From: Xanthomonas arboricola
GTDB taxonomy: Bacteria > Pseudomonadota > Gammaproteobacteria > Xanthomonadales > Xanthomonadaceae
Direction of reading: 5' to 3'
Length of the DNA stretch: 64,000 nucleotides
Assembly (NCBI RefSeq): GCF_002940665.1
Contig: NZ_MIGY01000003.1
Coordinates: forward strand, 787,573-851,572
Shown: piece after piece, positions 35,002 through 45,108 of the stretch
Layout: every line of letters begins with the position of its first letter
Numbering within the stretch: position 1 is the stretch's first letter
Made by a program: the position numbers and the translations under genes
Notes under the pieces: generated by a model
The model's database searches: none
What the model was told of the DNA's origin: nothing
The model's input: only the letters and a program-made list of their open reading frames with translations

Positions 35002-37434
35002 GTGCGCCGAGTTCTCCGCCTGCTGCCCCTGCCTTTGAGCATCGCCATTTGCCTCCCGGCCATGGCTGCCGACAAGCCGTTGAACTGGGGACTGTGCCCG
35101 GCCGTGGATCCGCTGCCAGGCTTTGACGGCGCGCCCGCCGCAGATGCCAAGGCCGCCGAAATGCGCCAGCAGTTGCCGACCGACATCGAAGGCGACCAGC
35201 TGTCCGGCACCAGCACCACCCCGCAGTACCAGGGCAATGTGGCGCTCAAGCGCGGCGACCAGTTCCTGGGCGCCGACAACCTGCGCATGGACACCGAGAC
35301 CGGCAACTACATCGCCGAAGGCCATGTCCGCTACCAGGACACCTCCTTCCGCATGGTCGCCGACCGCGCCGAAGGCAATCAGGACACCGACGCCCACAAG
35401 GTCACCAACATCCAGTACCAGCTGGTGGACCGGCGCGGCAACGGCGCGGCCGAGTCGGTGGACCTGCAGGGCCAGGTCGGGCAGATGCACCGCTCGACCT
35501 ATACCACCTGCGATCCCTCGCAGCCGATCTGGCGCGTGCGCGCGCCGGAGATCGACGTCGACAACGAAGAAGGCTTCGGCACCGCCCGCAACGCCGTGCT
35601 GCAGATCGGCAAGGTGCCGGTGCTGTATTTCCCCTGGTTCAAGTTCCCGATCGACGACCGTCGCCAGACCGGCCTGCTGTTCCCGCAGTTCGGCCTGTCC
35701 GGTCGCAATGGCTTCGACTACCTGCAGCCGATCTACCTGAACCTGGCGCCGAACTACGACGCGACCCTGCTGCCACGCTACATGAGCAAGCGCGGTTTCA
35801 TGTTCGGCACCGAGTTCCGCTATCTGTACGAAGGCGGTCGCGGCGAGATCACAGGCAACTATCTGCCCAACGACAAGTTGCGCGACAAGGACCGCGGCAG
35901 CGTCTTCTACAGCGGCTACCACAACGTCAACAAGTACTGGCAGGCGCGTGCCAGCATCTCCTGGGTCAGCGACACCCGCTATGTGGAAGACTTCACCAGC
36001 CGCCTGAACGGCATGGGCTCGGCCTCCAGCCTGCAGAGTACCGTGGGCATCTACGGTACCGGCGAAACCTGGACCGCCGGCCTGATGGCCGATCGCTGGC
36101 AGCTGACCGACTACACGCTGGACGAGCAGGCGCTGCCCTACAACCGCCAGCCGCGCGCCTATTTCACCTGGGACAAGCCATTCGGCATCTTCGAGGCCGG
36201 CGTGTACGCCGAAGCGGTGCGCTTCAACCACGACGACTCTTACTTTGTCAGGCCTCCAACCGACGGGAACACCAACGGTGACGACGGCGATGATTACGTG
36301 CGCACCAACATCCGCAACAAGGAATACGGCAGCGGTTCGCGCTTTGACATCAAGCCCTATATCTCGATGCCGCTGTCCGGCGCAGCCTGGTTCTTCACTC
36401 CGACCGTGGCATGGCGCTACACCGCGTATCAGCTGGATTCGACGCTGGCCAACACCGCGCCGCTGACCGGTGACCGTTCCCCCTCACGCAGCCTGCCGAT
36501 CGCCTCGCTGGATGCCGGCCTGTACTTCGACCGCGAGACTTCGGTATTCGGCACCAACTATCTCAATACGTTGGAGCCGCGCCTGTACTATTTGTACGTG
36601 CCGTACCGCGACCAGGACGACCTGCCGGTCTTCGATACCCGCCCGTTCACCTTCAGCTATGGCCAGTTGTTTCGTGACTCGCGTTATACCGGTGCGGACC
36701 GTCAGAACGATGCCAACCAGCTGACCCTGGCAGTGACCTCGCGCTGGCTGCGCCAGGACGATGGCCGCGAGAAACTGTCGCTGAGTGCGGGGCAGATCCT
36801 GTACTTCAACGACTCACTAGTCACCATCAACAACAGCACCAACACTGCCACTGGCGGCAGCGAGCAGCCGATCGAGCAGGGCAAGTCCGCCTGGGTGGCC
36901 GACGCCAACTACATGATCAACGACCGCTGGTCGATGGGCGCCACCTATCAATGGAACCCGAATTCGCGCAAGGAAGATCTGGCCAGCCTGCGGACGCGCT
37001 ACCTGCTCAACAACGACGGCATCATCAATCTGGCGTATCGCTACCGTCGCAACCTGATCGATGACAGCGACCAGCTCAAGCAGGCCGACTTCTCCTTCCT
37101 GTACCCGATCAACCCCAGCTGGAGTGCGGTCGGCCGTTATTACTACTCGCTGCTGGACCGCAAGCCACTGGAAATCATCGGTGGCGTGCAATGGGACAGC
37201 TGCTGCCTGGCGGTGCGCGCGCTGGTGCGCCGGTTCGTGCGCAACCGCAATGGCGAGATGGACAACTCCATCCAGGTGGAGTTCGTGCTGAAGGGCCTGA
37301 GCTCGTTCGGGCAGAACACGGACCGCACTTTGCGCCGTGCTATTCTCGGCTATTACCGCGACGACCTGTATCTGGTCCCGCCCAGCAATACCACGACTAA
37401 TCCGGACGATTACGATCCGAACTTGATTCCATGA
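35002..37434 (+). CDS. lptD: LPS-assembly protein LptD
   Basis: An outer-membrane protein of about 810 residues that, with LptE, inserts lipopolysaccharide in the outer leaflet. A signal peptide (RRVLRLLPLPLSIAICLPAMA) is followed by Cys-containing LNWGLCP, an OstA/LptA-like jellyroll (about residues 60-200: VALKRGDQFLGADNLRMDTE), the CDPS cysteine, and a long beta-barrel rich in aromatic-alternating strands; WDSCCLAVR near the end gives the partner cysteines. GTG at 35002 gives a normal signal peptide; an ATG at 34945 would extend it through a hairpin-forming sequence. First gene of the lptD-surA-pdxA-rsmA-apaG-apaH operon. Confidence 0.96.
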   Translation: MRRVLRLLPLPLSIAICLPAMAADKPLNWGLCPAVDPLPGFDGAPAADAKAAEMRQQLPTDIEGDQLSGTSTTPQYQGNVALKRGDQFLGADNLRMDTETGNYIAEGHVRYQDTSFRMVADRAEGNQDTDAHKVTNIQYQLVDRRGNGAAESVDLQGQVGQMHRSTYTTCDPSQPIWRVRAPEIDVDNEEGFGTARNAVLQIGKVPVLYFPWFKFPIDDRRQTGLLFPQFGLSGRNGFDYLQPIYLNLAPNYDATLLPRYMSKRGFMFGTEFRYLYEGGRGEITGNYLPNDKLRDKDRGSVFYSGYHNVNKYWQARASISWVSDTRYVEDFTSRLNGMGSASSLQSTVGIYGTGETWTAGLMADRWQLTDYTLDEQALPYNRQPRAYFTWDKPFGIFEAGVYAEAVRFNHDDSYFVRPPTDGNTNGDDGDDYVRTNIRNKEYGSGSRFDIKPYISMPLSGAAWFFTPTVAWRYTAYQLDSTLANTAPLTGDRSPSRSLPIASLDAGLYFDRETSVFGTNYLNTLEPRLYYLYVPYRDQDDLPVFDTRPFTFSYGQLFRDSRYTGADRQNDANQLTLAVTSRWLRQDDGREKLSLSAGQILYFNDSLVTINNSTNTATGGSEQPIEQGKSAWVADANYMINDRWSMGATYQWNPNSRKEDLASLRTRYLLNNDGIINLAYRYRRNLIDDSDQLKQADFSFLYPINPSWSAVGRYYYSLLDRKPLEIIGGVQWDSCCLAVRALVRRFVRNRNGEMDNSIQVEFVLKGLSSFGQNTDRTLRRAILGYYRDDLYLVPPSNTTTNPDDYDPNLIP

Positions 37435-38831
37435 CCAAGCCTTTCTCTGTTGTTCTTGCCTCGCTGCTGGTACTCACCAGCACGCTCTCGCCGTTGGCCT
37501 CGGCACAGCAATCCCAGCCGCTGGATCGCATTGCCGCCATCGTCGATGAAGACGTGGTGCTGCAGAGCGAGCTCGATCGCGCCGTACGCAACGTCAAGTC
37601 GCAGTACGCCGGCCGGGAAAACCAGCTGCCGCCGGACGATGTCCTGCAGCGCCAGGTGCTCGAGCGTCTGGTCCTGGTCAAATTGCAGGTCGGTCGTGCC
37701 GATGGCAGCGGTATCCGCGTCAGCGACGAGGAACTCAACCGGGCAATTGCCAGCATCGCTCAGCAGAACGGCACCACTGTCGATGGTCTGCGCCAGAAAC
37801 TGGCAGCCGACGGCATGGGCTATGGCGATTTCCGCGCTTCGGTGCGTGACGAAATCATCGTGCAGCGCCTGCGTCAGAGCTTTGCGCAGAGCCGCATCAG
37901 CGTGAGCGAAGGCGAAGTGGACACTGCGCTGGCACAGCAGGCCACCACCGGCAGCCAATATCACCTGGCGCACATTTTGGTTGGCCTGCCGGAAGGTGCG
38001 ACGGCCGACCAGATCGCCACTGGCCAGAAAAAGGTCGATGGCGTGAAGGCATTGATCGACAAAGGCGAGCTGGACTTCTCGGCAGCGGCAGTGCGGTATT
38101 CCGACAGCCCGAACGCGCTGGAAGGCGGCGATCTGGGCTGGCGCAGCCTGGACGAAATCCCCAACGCATTCGCCCAGCTGATCCGTGACATGCAGCCTGG
38201 CCAGGTCGCCGGTCCGCTGCGTGGTCCCAGCGGTTTCCAGTTGCTCAAGCTGGTGGAAATGCGCGACGCCAATGCCGGCGGCGAGAAGAAGCTGGTCACC
38301 GAATACAACGCACGCCACATCCTGGTGCGCATCAACGACAGCCAGACCGAGGCGCAGGCCAAGGCCAAGATCGACACGCTACGTGCGCGCATCACTGGCG
38401 GCGCCGACTTTCAGGCCACCGCGAAGGAATCTTCCGAAGATACCAACAGCCGTGGCCAGGGTGGCGATCTGGGCTGGTTCCCGGCCGATGCGTTCGGCCC
38501 TGACTTCGGCAAGCAGGTCGAAGGCCTGGCCGACGGCGCGGTGTCCGAACCGTTCCGCACCCAGGCGGGTTGGCACATCGTGCAACGCGTGGGTAGCCGT
38601 CAGACCGACGTCAGTGCCGAAAGCCAGCGTGCGCAGATCCGTGAAACGATCGGCCGTCGCAAGCTGGAAGAAGAGTACAACCGCTATCTGCAGGAGCTGC
38701 GTGGCGAAGCGTATGTGAGCTTCCGTACCGGCGACCGCGCCGACGGCGATGCCACCGCCGCTCCAGCCAAGCCGGCCGACCCTGCGGCGCCTGCCGCACC
38801 GACACCGCCGCCGGCGCGGCCGACGCGCTGA
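37431..38831 (+). CDS. surA: periplasmic peptidyl-prolyl isomerase/chaperone SurA
   Basis: 466 residues. Signal peptide (FSVVLASLLVLTSTLSPLASA), SurA N-domain (LDRIAAIVDEDVVLQSELDR), then two parvulin domains beginning YHLAHILVGLPEG near residue 183 and YNARHILVRIND near residue 293, and a C-terminal helix. The last 30 residues are an Ala/Pro-rich tail. SurA escorts outer-membrane proteins, LptD above all, which explains the conserved neighbourhood. ATG overlaps the lptD stop (ATGA). Confidence 0.97.
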   Translation: MTKPFSVVLASLLVLTSTLSPLASAQQSQPLDRIAAIVDEDVVLQSELDRAVRNVKSQYAGRENQLPPDDVLQRQVLERLVLVKLQVGRADGSGIRVSDEELNRAIASIAQQNGTTVDGLRQKLAADGMGYGDFRASVRDEIIVQRLRQSFAQSRISVSEGEVDTALAQQATTGSQYHLAHILVGLPEGATADQIATGQKKVDGVKALIDKGELDFSAAAVRYSDSPNALEGGDLGWRSLDEIPNAFAQLIRDMQPGQVAGPLRGPSGFQLLKLVEMRDANAGGEKKLVTEYNARHILVRINDSQTEAQAKAKIDTLRARITGGADFQATAKESSEDTNSRGQGGDLGWFPADAFGPDFGKQVEGLADGAVSEPFRTQAGWHIVQRVGSRQTDVSAESQRAQIRETIGRRKLEEEYNRYLQELRGEAYVSFRTGDRADGDATAAPAKPADPAAPAAPTPPPARPTR

Positions 38832-38835
38832 TTCG

Positions 38836-39804
38836 ATGCTCCCGTCGCTCGCGCTGGTGCCAGGCGAGCCGGCCGGGATCGGGCCGGAGCTGTGCGTCCG
38901 GCTCGCCCAACGGCCGCGCTCGGACGCCCACCTGATCGCCTACGCCGATCCGGACACCCTGCACAGCGCCGCAAAGGCGCTGTCTTTGTCTGTGCGGCTG
39001 CTCGATCCGGACCAGCGCGCGCGCGCGCCCGGCGACTTGCCGCTGCATCCGATCCGCCAAGCCGTGCCTACCCACTTCGGGACACCTGATCCCGCCAATG
39101 CGGCAGCGGTCATTGCCGGCCTGCGTGGCGCTGCCGGCGACTGCCTGTCCGGCAAGCTGCAGGGCATCGTCACCGGCCCGGTACACAAGGCAGCGATCAA
39201 TGCCGGTGGCATTCCCTACACCGGCACCACCGAGCTGCTGGCCGAACAGGCGGGCTGCCCGGTGGTGATGATGCTGGCAAATGCCGTCGTGCGCGTCGCC
39301 CTGGTGACAACCCATTTGCCATTGCGCGCAGTCGCCGATGCGATCACCGCCGACGCGGTGACGCGCTGCCTGCGCATTACCGATGCCGCGATGCGACGCG
39401 ACTTCGGCCTGGAACGCCCGCGCATCGCGGTGCTTGGCCTCAACCCGCATGCCGGCGAAGACGGGCACCTGGGCCGCGAGGAACTGGACATCATCATCCC
39501 GGTACTGGAGCAGCTACGCGGCGACGGCATGCAGCTGATCGGCCCGCTACCGGCCGACACTGCATTCTTACCGCAGAAACTCACCGGCTTCGATGCGGTG
39601 GTGGCGATGTATCACGACCAGGGCCTGCCGGTGCTCAAGTACAGCGGCTTCGAACAAGCGGTCAACATCACGCTCGGCCTGCCCTACCCGCGCGTGGCGG
39701 TCGATCACGGCACTGCACTGGAGCTGGCCGGGCGCGGTATCGCCGACCCGTCCAGCCTGATGGCGGCGACCGACCTGTGCGCGCGTCTGGCAGCACGCCG
39801 CTGA
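38836..39804 (+). CDS. pdxA: 4-hydroxythreonine-4-phosphate dehydrogenase
   Basis: 322 residues; NAD(P)-dependent oxidation of 4-phosphohydroxy-L-threonine in pyridoxal phosphate synthesis. Metal- and substrate-binding His residues sit in IVTGPVHKAAIN, LNPHAGEDGHLG and MYHDQGLPVLKY, and GLPYPRVAVDHGTALELAG closes the protein. ATG 38836 stands four bases behind the surA stop; an open frame extends upstream inside surA but is not needed. Confidence 0.96.
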   Translation: MLPSLALVPGEPAGIGPELCVRLAQRPRSDAHLIAYADPDTLHSAAKALSLSVRLLDPDQRARAPGDLPLHPIRQAVPTHFGTPDPANAAAVIAGLRGAAGDCLSGKLQGIVTGPVHKAAINAGGIPYTGTTELLAEQAGCPVVMMLANAVVRVALVTTHLPLRAVADAITADAVTRCLRITDAAMRRDFGLERPRIAVLGLNPHAGEDGHLGREELDIIIPVLEQLRGDGMQLIGPLPADTAFLPQKLTGFDAVVAMYHDQGLPVLKYSGFEQAVNITLGLPYPRVAVDHGTALELAGRGIADPSSLMAATDLCARLAARR

Positions 39805-39919
39805 GCGAGAGGCGATTGCCTGCGTTGGACGATGCGCATCGTGCACGCATCCCATCTGCCGCGTCTCCCAGGTGCAGGACCGGCACCGCGTGCAGGCGCT
39901 GCCACGTTAAACTGCGCGC

Positions 39920-40708
39920 ATGAATCATTCTTTCAGCGCACCGGCCAAGAAGTCGCTTGGCCAGCACTTTCTTGCCGACCGGTATTACATCGACCGCATC
40001 GTGCAGGCAGTGGACCCGCGCGCCGGCCAGCACCTGGTCGAAATCGGCCCCGGCCAGGGCGCGATCACCTTTCCGCTGCTGCGCAAGCACGGCGCACTGA
40101 CCGTGATCGAGTTCGACCGCGACCTGATCGCACCATTGACCGACGCCGCTGCACCGCTCGGCGCGCTGAGCATCATCCATCGCGATGTGCTTGGCGTGGA
40201 TTTCACCGCGCTGGCCGATGGCACGCCGATCCGGCTGGTCGGCAACCTGCCCTACAACATCTCTTCGCCGATCCTGTTCCATGCGCTGGACCATGCCGGC
40301 GCGCTGGCCGACATGCACTTCATGCTGCAAAAGGAAGTGGTCGACCGCATGGCCGCCGGCCCCGGCAGCAAGGTATACGGGCGCCTGAGCGTGATGCTGC
40401 AGGCCTATTGCGAGGTCACCGCACTGTTCGTGGTACCGCCGGGCGCATTCCGGCCGCCGCCGAAGGTGGACTCGGCGGTGGTACGGCTGGTGCCGCGCGA
40501 TCCGGCCACGGTGCTGATCAGGGACCGGCGTCGCTTTGCCGACGTGGTGCGCGCCGGTTTCGGTCAGCGCCGCAAGACCCTGCGCAATGCCTTGTCCAAC
40601 GTCTGCGAGCCCGCCCATTTCGAGGCCGCGCAGGTGCGCCCGGATGCGCGCGCCGAACAACTCGAGGTCGCGGATTTTGTCCGTCTGGCCAATGTCGAGC
40701 TGGCTTGA
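39920..40708 (+). CDS. rsmA: 16S rRNA dimethyladenosine transferase (KsgA)
   Basis: 262 residues; dimethylates A1518 and A1519 of 16S rRNA late in 30S assembly. Features: KKSLGQHFLADRYYIDRIV, SAM motif VEIGPGQGAITFPLL near residue 40, catalytic NLPYNISSPILF near residue 110, and FRPPPKVDSAVVRL. It follows pdxA with a 115-base gap, the largest within the operon. Confidence 0.97.
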   Translation: MNHSFSAPAKKSLGQHFLADRYYIDRIVQAVDPRAGQHLVEIGPGQGAITFPLLRKHGALTVIEFDRDLIAPLTDAAAPLGALSIIHRDVLGVDFTALADGTPIRLVGNLPYNISSPILFHALDHAGALADMHFMLQKEVVDRMAAGPGSKVYGRLSVMLQAYCEVTALFVVPPGAFRPPPKVDSAVVRLVPRDPATVLIRDRRRFADVVRAGFGQRRKTLRNALSNVCEPAHFEAAQVRPDARAEQLEVADFVRLANVELA

Positions 40709-40744
40709 GCGCCGCTCCCACACGGTTTTATTTAGACTTTCCGC

Positions 40745-41128
40745 ATGCACGATGATCCGCGCTACCGGGTCGAGGTCGAGGTGTCGCCCCGCTTCCTCGC
40801 CCATCAATCGACCCCCGACGAAGGCCGCTACGCCTTCGCCTACAGCATCCGCATCCACAACGCGGGCGTCGTGCCTGCGCGCCTGATCGCACGTCATTGG
40901 CAGATCACCGACGCCAACGGACGCACCGAACGAGTGGATGGCGAAGGCGTGGTCGGCGAGCAACCCTGGCTACGCCCCGGCGAGGCATTCAGCTATACCT
41001 CTGGCGTGCTGCTTGAGACCGAGCAGGGACAGATGCAAGGTCATTACGACATGGTGGCCGACGATGGCACCGAATTCACCGCCCCGATCGCCGCCTTCGT
41101 GCTGAGCGTACCCAGGACGCTGCACTGA
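40745..41128 (+). CDS. apaG: Co2+/Mg2+ efflux-associated protein ApaG
   Basis: 127 residues, the single FN3-like ApaG domain: [32 protein letters not shown], the glycine-rich [19 protein letters not shown] and [20 protein letters not shown]. Function is poorly defined (linked to cation resistance in enterics). Placed between rsmA and apaH as in most gammaproteobacteria. Confidence 0.95.
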   Translation: MHDDPRYRVEVEVSPRFLAHQSTPDEGRYAFAYSIRIHNAGVVPARLIARHWQITDANGRTERVDGEGVVGEQPWLRPGEAFSYTSGVLLETEQGQMQGHYDMVADDGTEFTAPIAAFVLSVPRTLH

Positions 41129-41156
41129 TGGATGCTGGACTGATGGAGCGCAAGCG

Positions 41157-42116
41157 ATGAGCGTCTGGGCGATTGGCGATCTGCAGGGGTGTTACGACAT
41201 CACCCAGCGCCTGCTGGAAAAAATCAACTTCGATCCCGCGCAGGACACGTTGTGGTTCTGCGGCGACCTGGTCAACCGGGGCGGCCAGTCGCTGGAAACG
41301 CTGCGCCTGGTGCATTCGCTGCGCGCACATAGCGTGGTGGTGCTGGGCAACCACGATCTGTCGCTGCTGGCGATCGGCGCGCGTTCTGAAGAAGAGCAGC
41401 GCAAGGTCAATCCGGATCTGCTGCGCATCGTGCTGGCCGAAGACCGCGACCTGCTGCTCGACTGGCTACGGATGCAGAAGCTGGCACACCTGGACCGCGA
41501 ACTGGGCTGGATGATGATCCACGCCGGGCTGGCGCCGAAGTGGACCACGCAGATGGCCGAGAAACATGCGCGCGAGGTCGAGCAGCAGCTGCAGGGCGGC
41601 GGCTATCGCAAGCTGTTGCGCAACATGTACGGCGATCAGCCGGGCTGGTCGCCGGGCCTGAGCGGGTACGACCGCAGCCGTGCGATCATCAACCTGTTCA
41701 CGCGTATGCGCTATTGCACCCCACGCGGGCGCATCGCCACCGACGACAAGGGCACGCCGGGCACGCAGGCGCAGGGCCTGTATCCGTGGTTCGAAGTACC
41801 GGGCCGGGTCGAGCGCGATCTCAAGATCGTGTGCGGGCATTGGTCCGCACTCGGGCTGACCATCACCCAGGGCGTGCACGCCATCGATACCGGTGCGGTA
41901 TGGGGCGGCAAACTCACCGCCCTGCAGCTGGATACCGACGAACTGCGCGTGGTGCAGGTGCCGGGAATCCCGATCACGCAGCCATCGCAGACCGCGCAAC
42001 GTAGCCGGTCGCCGCGCCGTCGACAACGCCAGCGCGGCGGTGGCGGGGACAATGCGAATGCGAACGCCGGTTCCACCGCACCCGGTGCCGCTCCGCCCGC
42101 TGCCGCTGCGGACTGA
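41157..42116 (+). CDS. apaH: symmetrical bis(5'-nucleosyl)-tetraphosphatase, with basic C-terminal tail
   Basis: 319 residues; hydrolyses Ap4A to two ADP, also removing Np4 caps from RNA in enterics. Metallophosphatase motifs are WAIGDLQGCYD, FCGDLVNRGGQS, VVLGNHDL and the late CGHWSALG. The catalytic part ends near residue 275; about 40 further residues form an unusual tail (SRSPRRRQRQRGGGGDNANA, then Ala/Pro-rich), so the protein is longer than the roughly 280 residues of enteric ApaH. Last gene of the operon; a palindrome follows at 42150. Confidence 0.96.
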   Translation: MSVWAIGDLQGCYDITQRLLEKINFDPAQDTLWFCGDLVNRGGQSLETLRLVHSLRAHSVVVLGNHDLSLLAIGARSEEEQRKVNPDLLRIVLAEDRDLLLDWLRMQKLAHLDRELGWMMIHAGLAPKWTTQMAEKHAREVEQQLQGGGYRKLLRNMYGDQPGWSPGLSGYDRSRAIINLFTRMRYCTPRGRIATDDKGTPGTQAQGLYPWFEVPGRVERDLKIVCGHWSALGLTITQGVHAIDTGAVWGGKLTALQLDTDELRVVQVPGIPITQPSQTAQRSRSPRRRQRQRGGGGDNANANAGSTAPGAAPPAAAAD

Positions 42117-42149
42117 ATAACGGGCGCGGTCGGCGCACTGCTGCAGCAT

Positions 42150-42168
42150 GCCGAGGCAGTGCCTCGGC
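42150..42168. terminator. hairpin between convergent apaH and folA
   Basis: GCCGAGGCAGTGCCTCGGC is palindromic except at its centre, giving an 8-9 bp stem with almost no loop, 34 bases after the apaH stop. No T run on either strand, so termination is only a possibility. Confidence 0.4.
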
Positions 42169-42323
42169 GCTTGCGATCAGCCCGATCGTGCATCCGCCAC
42201 GCGACTGGCACGCTTGCACATTGGGCCTTCCGGCATGCGAACGCACTGATTCGCATCGCTGCCTCAAAACCGCCGGACTGCATGCACTCGGCAGCACCAT
42301 CGTGCATGCGCGGCTAACTGAGT

Positions 42324-42818
42324 TCAGCGCCGCCGATAGTCCACGTAATCGAATGCGAAGGCATGCCGCGCATCGACCGCGTGCGACTCGCGTTGCACCG
42401 GCTCCCACACGGCCGGGTCGATCGGCGGAAAGTAGGTGTCGGCCCGTTCCACGGTGGTGTCCACTTCGGTGACGGCCAGCAGGTCCGCACGCTCCATGGT
42501 CAGGCGATAGACCTCGCCACCACCGATCACGCACAGCTCCTGTGCACCGGCCGCCTCGGCCTGCGCAATCGCCTCATCGAGCGACACCACCGCCTGCATG
42601 TCCGCGAACGGCACCTGCCCCGAACGCGTCAGCACCAGGTTCACTCGCCCCGGCAAGGCACGCCCCAGCGACTGCGCGGTCTTGCGCCCCATCAGGATCG
42701 GCTTGCCCAAGGTCAGCGCCTTGAAGCGCTTGAGATCGTCCGGCAACTTCCACGGCAATGCGTTGTCGCAGCCGATGGCATTGTTGCGGTCGAAGGCGAC
42801 GATCAGGGTCAGTTTCAT
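42324..42818 (-). CDS. folA: dihydrofolate reductase
   Basis: 164 residues; NADPH-dependent reduction of dihydrofolate to tetrahydrofolate, replenishing the cofactor used by ThyA. Motifs: LIVAFDRNNAIGCDNALPW at the N-terminus, KLPDDLKRFKALTLGKP with the active-site Asp, MGRKTAQSLGRALPGRVN and VIGGGEVYRL. It lies downstream of thyA (62 bases) on the same strand, so lgt, thyA and folA probably form one operon. Confidence 0.96.
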   Translation of the reverse strand: MKLTLIVAFDRNNAIGCDNALPWKLPDDLKRFKALTLGKPILMGRKTAQSLGRALPGRVNLVLTRSGQVPFADMQAVVSLDEAIAQAEAAGAQELCVIGGGEVYRLTMERADLLAVTEVDTTVERADTYFPPIDPAVWEPVQRESHAVDARHAFAFDYVDYRRR

Positions 42819-42880
42819 ACGGCCGACAGTATCCCTTCGAACATCAAATCCACGTGTGGCATCACTCAGCGAAGCGACGC

Positions 42881-43675
42881 TTACACCGCCACCGGCGCCT
42901 TGATCGCCGGATGCGGGTCGTAACCCTCGATGGCGATGTCCTCGAAGCGGAATGCAAACAGGTCGGTCACGGCAGGATTCAGGCGCAAGGTCGGCAGCGC
43001 ACGCGCGCTGCGCGCCAGTTGCTCGCGTGCCTGCGCGAAGTGATTCGAATACAGGTGCGCATCGCCCAGCGTATGCACGAAGTCGCCCACGCCCAGGCCG
43101 GTGGCCTGCGCCACCATGTGCGTCAGCAGTGCGTAGCTGGCGATATTGAACGGCACGCCGAGAAAGATGTCGCCGCTGCGCTGATACAGCTGGCAGCTGA
43201 GCTTGCCGTTCACCACATAGAACTGGAACAGGCTGTGACACGGCATCAGGGCCATCTGCGGCAGCTCGCCGACGTTCCAGGCGCTGATCACCAGCCGGCG
43301 CGAATCCGGGTTGCGCTTGATCTCGTCCACCAGCCATTGCATCTGGTCGATCTCGACGCCGTCCGGGCCGGTCCAGCGCCGCCATTGCTTGCCGTACACA
43401 GGGCCGAGATCGCCGTTGTGGTCGGCCCATTCGTCCCAGATCCGAACCTGGTGGTCCTTGAGATAGCCGATGTTGGTGTCGCCCTGCAGGAACCACAGCA
43501 GCTCGTGGATGATCGAGCGCAGGTGCAGCTTCTTGGTGGTCACCAGCGGAAAACCGTCGTTGAGGTCGAAGCGCATCTGCCAGCCGAACACGCTGCGCGT
43601 GCCGGTGCCGGTGCGATCGGACTTCTCGGCGCCATGGTCCAGCACATGCTGCAGCAGGTCCAGATAGGGCTTCAC
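42881..43675 (-). CDS. thyA: thymidylate synthase
   Basis: 264 residues, the same length as enteric ThyA. It methylates dUMP with 5,10-methylenetetrahydrofolate. Visible: [20 protein letters not shown] near residue 19, the catalytic Cys in [13 protein letters not shown], the [16 protein letters not shown] phosphate loop and [11 protein letters not shown]. It starts with GTG (43675) overlapping the lgt stop (GTGA), so translation is coupled. Confidence 0.97.
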   Translation of the reverse strand: MKPYLDLLQHVLDHGAEKSDRTGTGTRSVFGWQMRFDLNDGFPLVTTKKLHLRSIIHELLWFLQGDTNIGYLKDHQVRIWDEWADHNGDLGPVYGKQWRRWTGPDGVEIDQMQWLVDEIKRNPDSRRLVISAWNVGELPQMALMPCHSLFQFYVVNGKLSCQLYQRSGDIFLGVPFNIASYALLTHMVAQATGLGVGDFVHTLGDAHLYSNHFAQAREQLARSARALPTLRLNPAVTDLFAFRFEDIAIEGYDPHPAIKAPVAV

Positions 43676-44562
43676 TTGGCCGCCTCCGCGCCCGCGGTCT
43701 GCACCAGTACCGGCTGCAACACCGGCGCGCGGCGCGACATCGCCAGCAACACCAGGCCGCCGATGATCAACGGCAGGCTCAGGATCTGCCCCATCGTCAG
43801 CCAGTTGAAGGCCAGGTAGCCGATCGGTGCATCCGGCACGCGCACGAATTCCACGATGAAACGGAACACGCCGTACAGCAGCGCGAACATCCCCGACACC
43901 GCATAGCGTGCGCGCGGCTTCATCGAGAAGGTCCACAGCACCACGAACATCACCACCCCTTCCAGCGCCGCCTCGTAGAGTTGCGAAGGATGCCGCGCAA
44001 ACTGGTTCAATGCACCGGCGGCGTACTGCGCCTGGAGTTCTGCCGGCAACTTCCCGGCCAGTTCCGGCGCAAGCGGGAAGATCACGCCCCAGCCAGCGTC
44101 GGTGAACTTGCCCCACAACTCGCCGCCGACGAAATTGCCGAGCCTCCCGAAGCCCAGGCCCAGCGGCACCAGCGGCGCCACGAAATCCATCACGTCGAAG
44201 AAGTGCAGCCGGTGCTTGCGCGCCCACAGCCCGCAGGCAATCAGCACGCCCAGCAGGCCGCCGTGGAAGCTCATGCCGCCCTGCCACACCTTGAACAGGA
44301 TCAACGGGTTGGCCAGCAGGCTGTCGAACGCATAGAACAGCATGTAGCCGATGCGCCCGCCCAGCACCACGCCGAGCATGCCGTAGAACAGCAGGTCGGA
44401 AAATCCGTCCATGTCCACGCCAGGCAGGCGGCCGCGCAGGATATGCGAGCGCCCCAGTGCCCAGGCAGAGAAGAACGCGGCCAGGTACATCAACCCGTAC
44501 CAGTGCACCTGCACCGGTCCAAGCGAGAAGGCGATGGGGTCGATGGCGTGCAGATAGATCAT
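43672..44562 (-). CDS. lgt: phosphatidylglycerol-prolipoprotein diacylglyceryl transferase
   Basis: 296 residues with seven membrane helices; transfers diacylglycerol from phosphatidylglycerol to the lipobox cysteine of prolipoproteins. The essential HGGLLG segment ([11 protein letters not shown]) is near residue 98 and the Lgt signature [14 protein letters not shown] near residue 135. First gene of the lgt-thyA-folA unit. Confidence 0.96.
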   Translation of the reverse strand: MIYLHAIDPIAFSLGPVQVHWYGLMYLAAFFSAWALGRSHILRGRLPGVDMDGFSDLLFYGMLGVVLGGRIGYMLFYAFDSLLANPLILFKVWQGGMSFHGGLLGVLIACGLWARKHRLHFFDVMDFVAPLVPLGLGFGRLGNFVGGELWGKFTDAGWGVIFPLAPELAGKLPAELQAQYAAGALNQFARHPSQLYEAALEGVVMFVVLWTFSMKPRARYAVSGMFALLYGVFRFIVEFVRVPDAPIGYLAFNWLTMGQILSLPLIIGGLVLLAMSRRAPVLQPVLVQTAGAEAAK

Positions 44563-44616
44563 GCGGACCGCGGATCACGAAAAAGCGAGGCGTCTATTCT
44601 GACACCTCGCACGCGT

Positions 44617-45108
44617 TCAGCCTAAGAGCTGGGGACGATCGGGCAGCTCATCTTCATGCTGGGAGCCGGCAGCGGCAGGAAAATGCTCGGTCAACAGCTC
44701 GGTTACCGCCTCGATCCCGGCCAGCACCGCCGCCTCGTGCTCGCCCTCGCGCAGGAACTGCTGCATGCGCCGGCACACCTCGGCCCACTGCGCTTCCGGC
44801 ACCCGGCTGCGCAGCCCGCGGTCGGCGACCACTTCGATGGCGTGGTCGGCCAGCAGCAGATACAGCAGCACCCCGTTGTTGGCTTCGGTGTCCCAGGTGC
44901 GCAATTGCGCGAAGGCCTGCTCGGCGCGCTGGCGCGCGGTGTGCCCGCGCCATAGCGCGTCCAGCGGCAGGTCGGCTTCCACTGCCACCATGACCTGGCC
45001 GGTATGGGTGCGCTCGCTGGCGGCAACCGCCGCGGCGATCGCGTCCATGCAGCTGGCGGGAAAACTGCGCTGCGCCGAGGGCGCGAAGACATGCCTGAGC
45101 CACCGCAT
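44617..45108 (-). CDS. TPM-domain protein (membrane-associated paralog behind YgcG-type gene)
   Basis: 163 residues. The TPM (TLP18.3/Psb32/MOLO-1) fold is seen in IAAAVAASERTHTGQVMVAV, the RAEQAFAQLRTWDTEANNGV segment and the LLYLLLADHAIEVVADRGL core. It has no signal peptide. ATG 45108 overlaps the stop of the larger TPM gene upstream (TAATG). Found with LemA and YgcG-like genes in many proteobacteria; precise function unknown. Confidence 0.88.
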   Translation of the reverse strand: MRWLRHVFAPSAQRSFPASCMDAIAAAVAASERTHTGQVMVAVEADLPLDALWRGHTARQRAEQAFAQLRTWDTEANNGVLLYLLLADHAIEVVADRGLRSRVPEAQWAEVCRRMQQFLREGEHEAAVLAGIEAVTELLTEHFPAAAGSQHEDELPDRPQLLG

